From Bacillota bacterium (GTDB lineage: Bacteria; Bacillota; Clostridia; Christensenellales; Aristaeellaceae), in assembly GCA_023398575.1 (NCBI GenBank), contig JAEWSC010000036.1:1-23904 (forward strand): a DNA stretch of 23,904 nt, written 5' to 3'. Shown one piece after another: positions 22,834-23,904 of the stretch; position 1 is the first letter of the stretch; each line of letters opens with the position of its first letter. A program made the position numbers and the translations under genes. Below the pieces are notes generated by a model. It ran no database searches and was not told the DNA's origin. It saw nothing but the letters and a program-made list of their open reading frames with translations.

Positions 22834-23250
22834 ATGAGCCATGGCATTCACGGGATTCATCACATCGGTATGCGCTCGGAAAATCTTAACCGCTCACTTG
22901 ACTTTTATATGAAAGGGCTTGGTTTTCCCATTGTCCTTGAGTTTGATTGGGAAGGCGGCGGCCGGGCTGTTATTCTGGATATGGGCAACAACAATTACCT
23001 GGAGATCGGCAACGACGGCGCGCCTGAACCTGTGGGACGTCTGACGCATTTTGCCCTTGAGGTGGATGACTGCCAGGCGGCATTTGAAAAGGCAGTCGCC
23101 GCAGGCGGAATTCCTAAGGGACAGCCCCATTATTCCAATGTCATTCAAGCAAAGCCAGGTCCTTGGGAGATTATCTCCGTCTACGTCATTGGTCCCGACG
23201 GAGAAGAAATCGAGTTCATAGAAACTGTCTTTGCGCCGTTTGGCTCTTAA
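22834..23250 (+). CDS. VOC (glyoxalase/bleomycin-resistance fold) family protein
   Basis: 138 residues, ATG preceded by AAAGGAGAGG at about 9 bases. It is a single VOC domain with all four metal positions: the second His of IHHIGM, Glu in YLEIGN, His in LTHFALE and Glu in EEIEFIE. It is closest in pattern to the VOC gene at 9769-10173, of which it is a paralogue. It stands alone, divergent from the ABC operon (367 bases between starts), under a promoter overlapped by a LacI/cre-like operator, so it belongs to the same regulon. The reaction is unknown; metal-dependent isomerase or lyase chemistry on a sugar-derived intermediate is a plausible guess. Confidence 0.87.
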   Translation: MSHGIHGIHHIGMRSENLNRSLDFYMKGLGFPIVLEFDWEGGGRAVILDMGNNNYLEIGNDGAPEPVGRLTHFALEVDDCQAAFEKAVAAGGIPKGQPHYSNVIQAKPGPWEIISVYVIGPDGEEIEFIETVFAPFGS

Positions 23251-23715
23251 TAAAATGGGGTGCTGATGCGAATGACAGTACGAGCGGGGCTAGTTGAAGA
23301 ACAAAAATGTAGTTGTAACCGCTTAAGGACGCTCGTGCTGCTTGTTCATATCATCTACTAGCTACTCACAATTGCATACTGTCGTTTTTTATGAAATCCG
23401 TACCCACTTACAATCAAATGGTGCTTTTCCAAATAAGGAAAAGTAGCTACTACGGCTATATGGCTTTCCGTAATGCATGCCCCCGGTATTCAAGAGAGCA
23501 CGCGCATCGTGTGTTATTGCCAACAACATGCACCCCATCAACATACTTTTGTAAACTGTACTTCGTGTTAGCCAGAGTGCTGTTAGTTGTCCTCTGCCCA
23601 CCTTTGTTTGATGTGGCGGGTGGCAGACCTCCCTCGTCTAAAGTGGACTCTGGATGGTTACTCATAGTTATAAGCCTTCTGGAACCCTCGCTTATAGCAG
23701 GGGACTTCGTTGTAC
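23251..23715. other. Intergenic region, no gene recognised
   Basis: No frame here is convincing. Visible structure: an inverted repeat (CAGTACGAGCG at 23276-23286 and CGCTCGTGCTG at 23330-23340, 10 of 11 pairing) enclosing TGTAACCGCTTAAG (23313-23326), which is a weak relative of the operators; and a 7-bp hairpin TATAAGC/GCTTATA (23669-23675, 23690-23696). A 140-codon minus-strand frame (23456-23878) runs through the 5S rRNA piece and is not credible as a gene. Confidence 0.45.
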
Positions 23716-23743
23716 AAAAAAGCGCATCTAACATCTTAGATGC
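23716..23743 (-). terminator. Rho-independent terminator behind the 5S rRNA piece
   Basis: On the minus strand GCATCTAA, a 4-base loop (GATG) and TTAGATGC (23743-23724) are followed by GCTTTTTT (to 23716). It lies 11 bases past the 5S rRNA 3' end, as expected for the end of an rRNA operon. Confidence 0.8.
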
Positions 23744-23753
23744 TCTAAATGGA

Positions 23754-23814
23754 ATCCGGCGGCGACCTACTCTCCCAGGCCGTGGGAAGCGGAGTACCAT
23801 GGGCGCTGAAGGGC
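23754..23814 (-). rRNA. 5S ribosomal RNA, 3' part only
   Basis: The minus strand reads GCCCTTCAGCGCCCATGGTA, then a variable arm, then GGGAGAGTAGGTCGCCGCCGG, the conserved 3' half of clostridial 5S rRNA. The expected 5' half, including the CCGAACACGGAAGTTAA part, is absent; beyond 23814 the sequence is unrelated. It is therefore a truncated 5S copy, or a chimeric join in the assembly. Confidence 0.75.
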
Positions 23815-23904
23815 TCCGTAGCCAAAGCGCCGCCTGTGGCGGGTGAAGCGAGGCGGAGGAGGCTGGCGAAACTAGCAATGCGAACGGCAGTGAGCAGTGC
23901 GACA

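Noticed and set aside
23456..23878. 140-codon minus-strand frame as a protein gene
   Set aside because: It runs through the terminator and the 5S rRNA piece, has no ribosome binding site and resembles the spurious frames often called near rRNA genes.
1..23904. CRISPR array
   Set aside because: No regularly spaced direct repeats and no cas-like genes are visible.

Overview
The window looks like a piece of chromosome from a low-to-mid GC Firmicute, most likely an uncultured gut-type clostridial lineage. Supporting this are sigma-A type promoters, strong AGGAGG-type ribosome binding sites, TTG/GTG starts, LacI-type control sites that match the Gram-positive cre consensus, IS3-family elements and a CUT1 sugar ABC transporter. 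The exact taxon cannot be read from the sequence. The window falls into two parts.

Left part (about 1-8200) is an AT-rich, scarred accessory region. It holds a tyrosine integrase remnant (187-573) and a compact minus-strand operon with its own sigma-A promoter. The operon encodes a membrane-anchored N-formylglutamate-amidohydrolase-like protein with two double-psi-barrel-like segments (1794-3701) and an ATP-grasp ligase (858-1781). Next come a fragment of tRNA-Pro next to a terminator (likely an old attachment site), an IS3-family element with clear inverted repeats but a substituted first catalytic Asp (4194-5649), a decayed ECF sigma factor, a decayed and apparently inverted beta-propeller gene (6036-6934), a zinc-ribbon/DUF4145 gene (7232-7846) and an IS3 OrfA scrap. 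The amidohydrolase/ATP-grasp pair is the best candidate for an undescribed system.

Right part (about 8200-23250) is a GC-richer, intact sugar catabolism locus. A LacI regulator (17262-18362, plus) is divergent from a seven-gene minus-strand operon: ROK kinase, NagB-like deaminase, cytoplasmic GH9, Gfo/Idh/MocA oxidoreductase, ThuA-like protein, MDR dehydrogenase and a VOC protein. A second minus-strand operon (22467 to 18390) encodes a solute-binding protein, two permeases, a double VOC protein and a 70-residue unknown. A third VOC gene (22834-23250) diverges from it, and an MFS transporter (8222-9511) has its own promoter. Similar LacI/cre-like palindromes lie in the ROK/lacI gap, at the binding-protein promoter and at the VOC promoter, so the units are probably co-regulated. 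The set suggests import of an oligosaccharide, internal cleavage by GH9, phosphorylation and deamination of an amino sugar, and a redox side branch (Gfo + ThuA + MDR + VOC) resembling keto-sugar pathways.

The right end (23251-23904) has no convincing gene. It holds a terminator and the 3' half of a 5S rRNA on the minus strand, joined to unrelated sequence.
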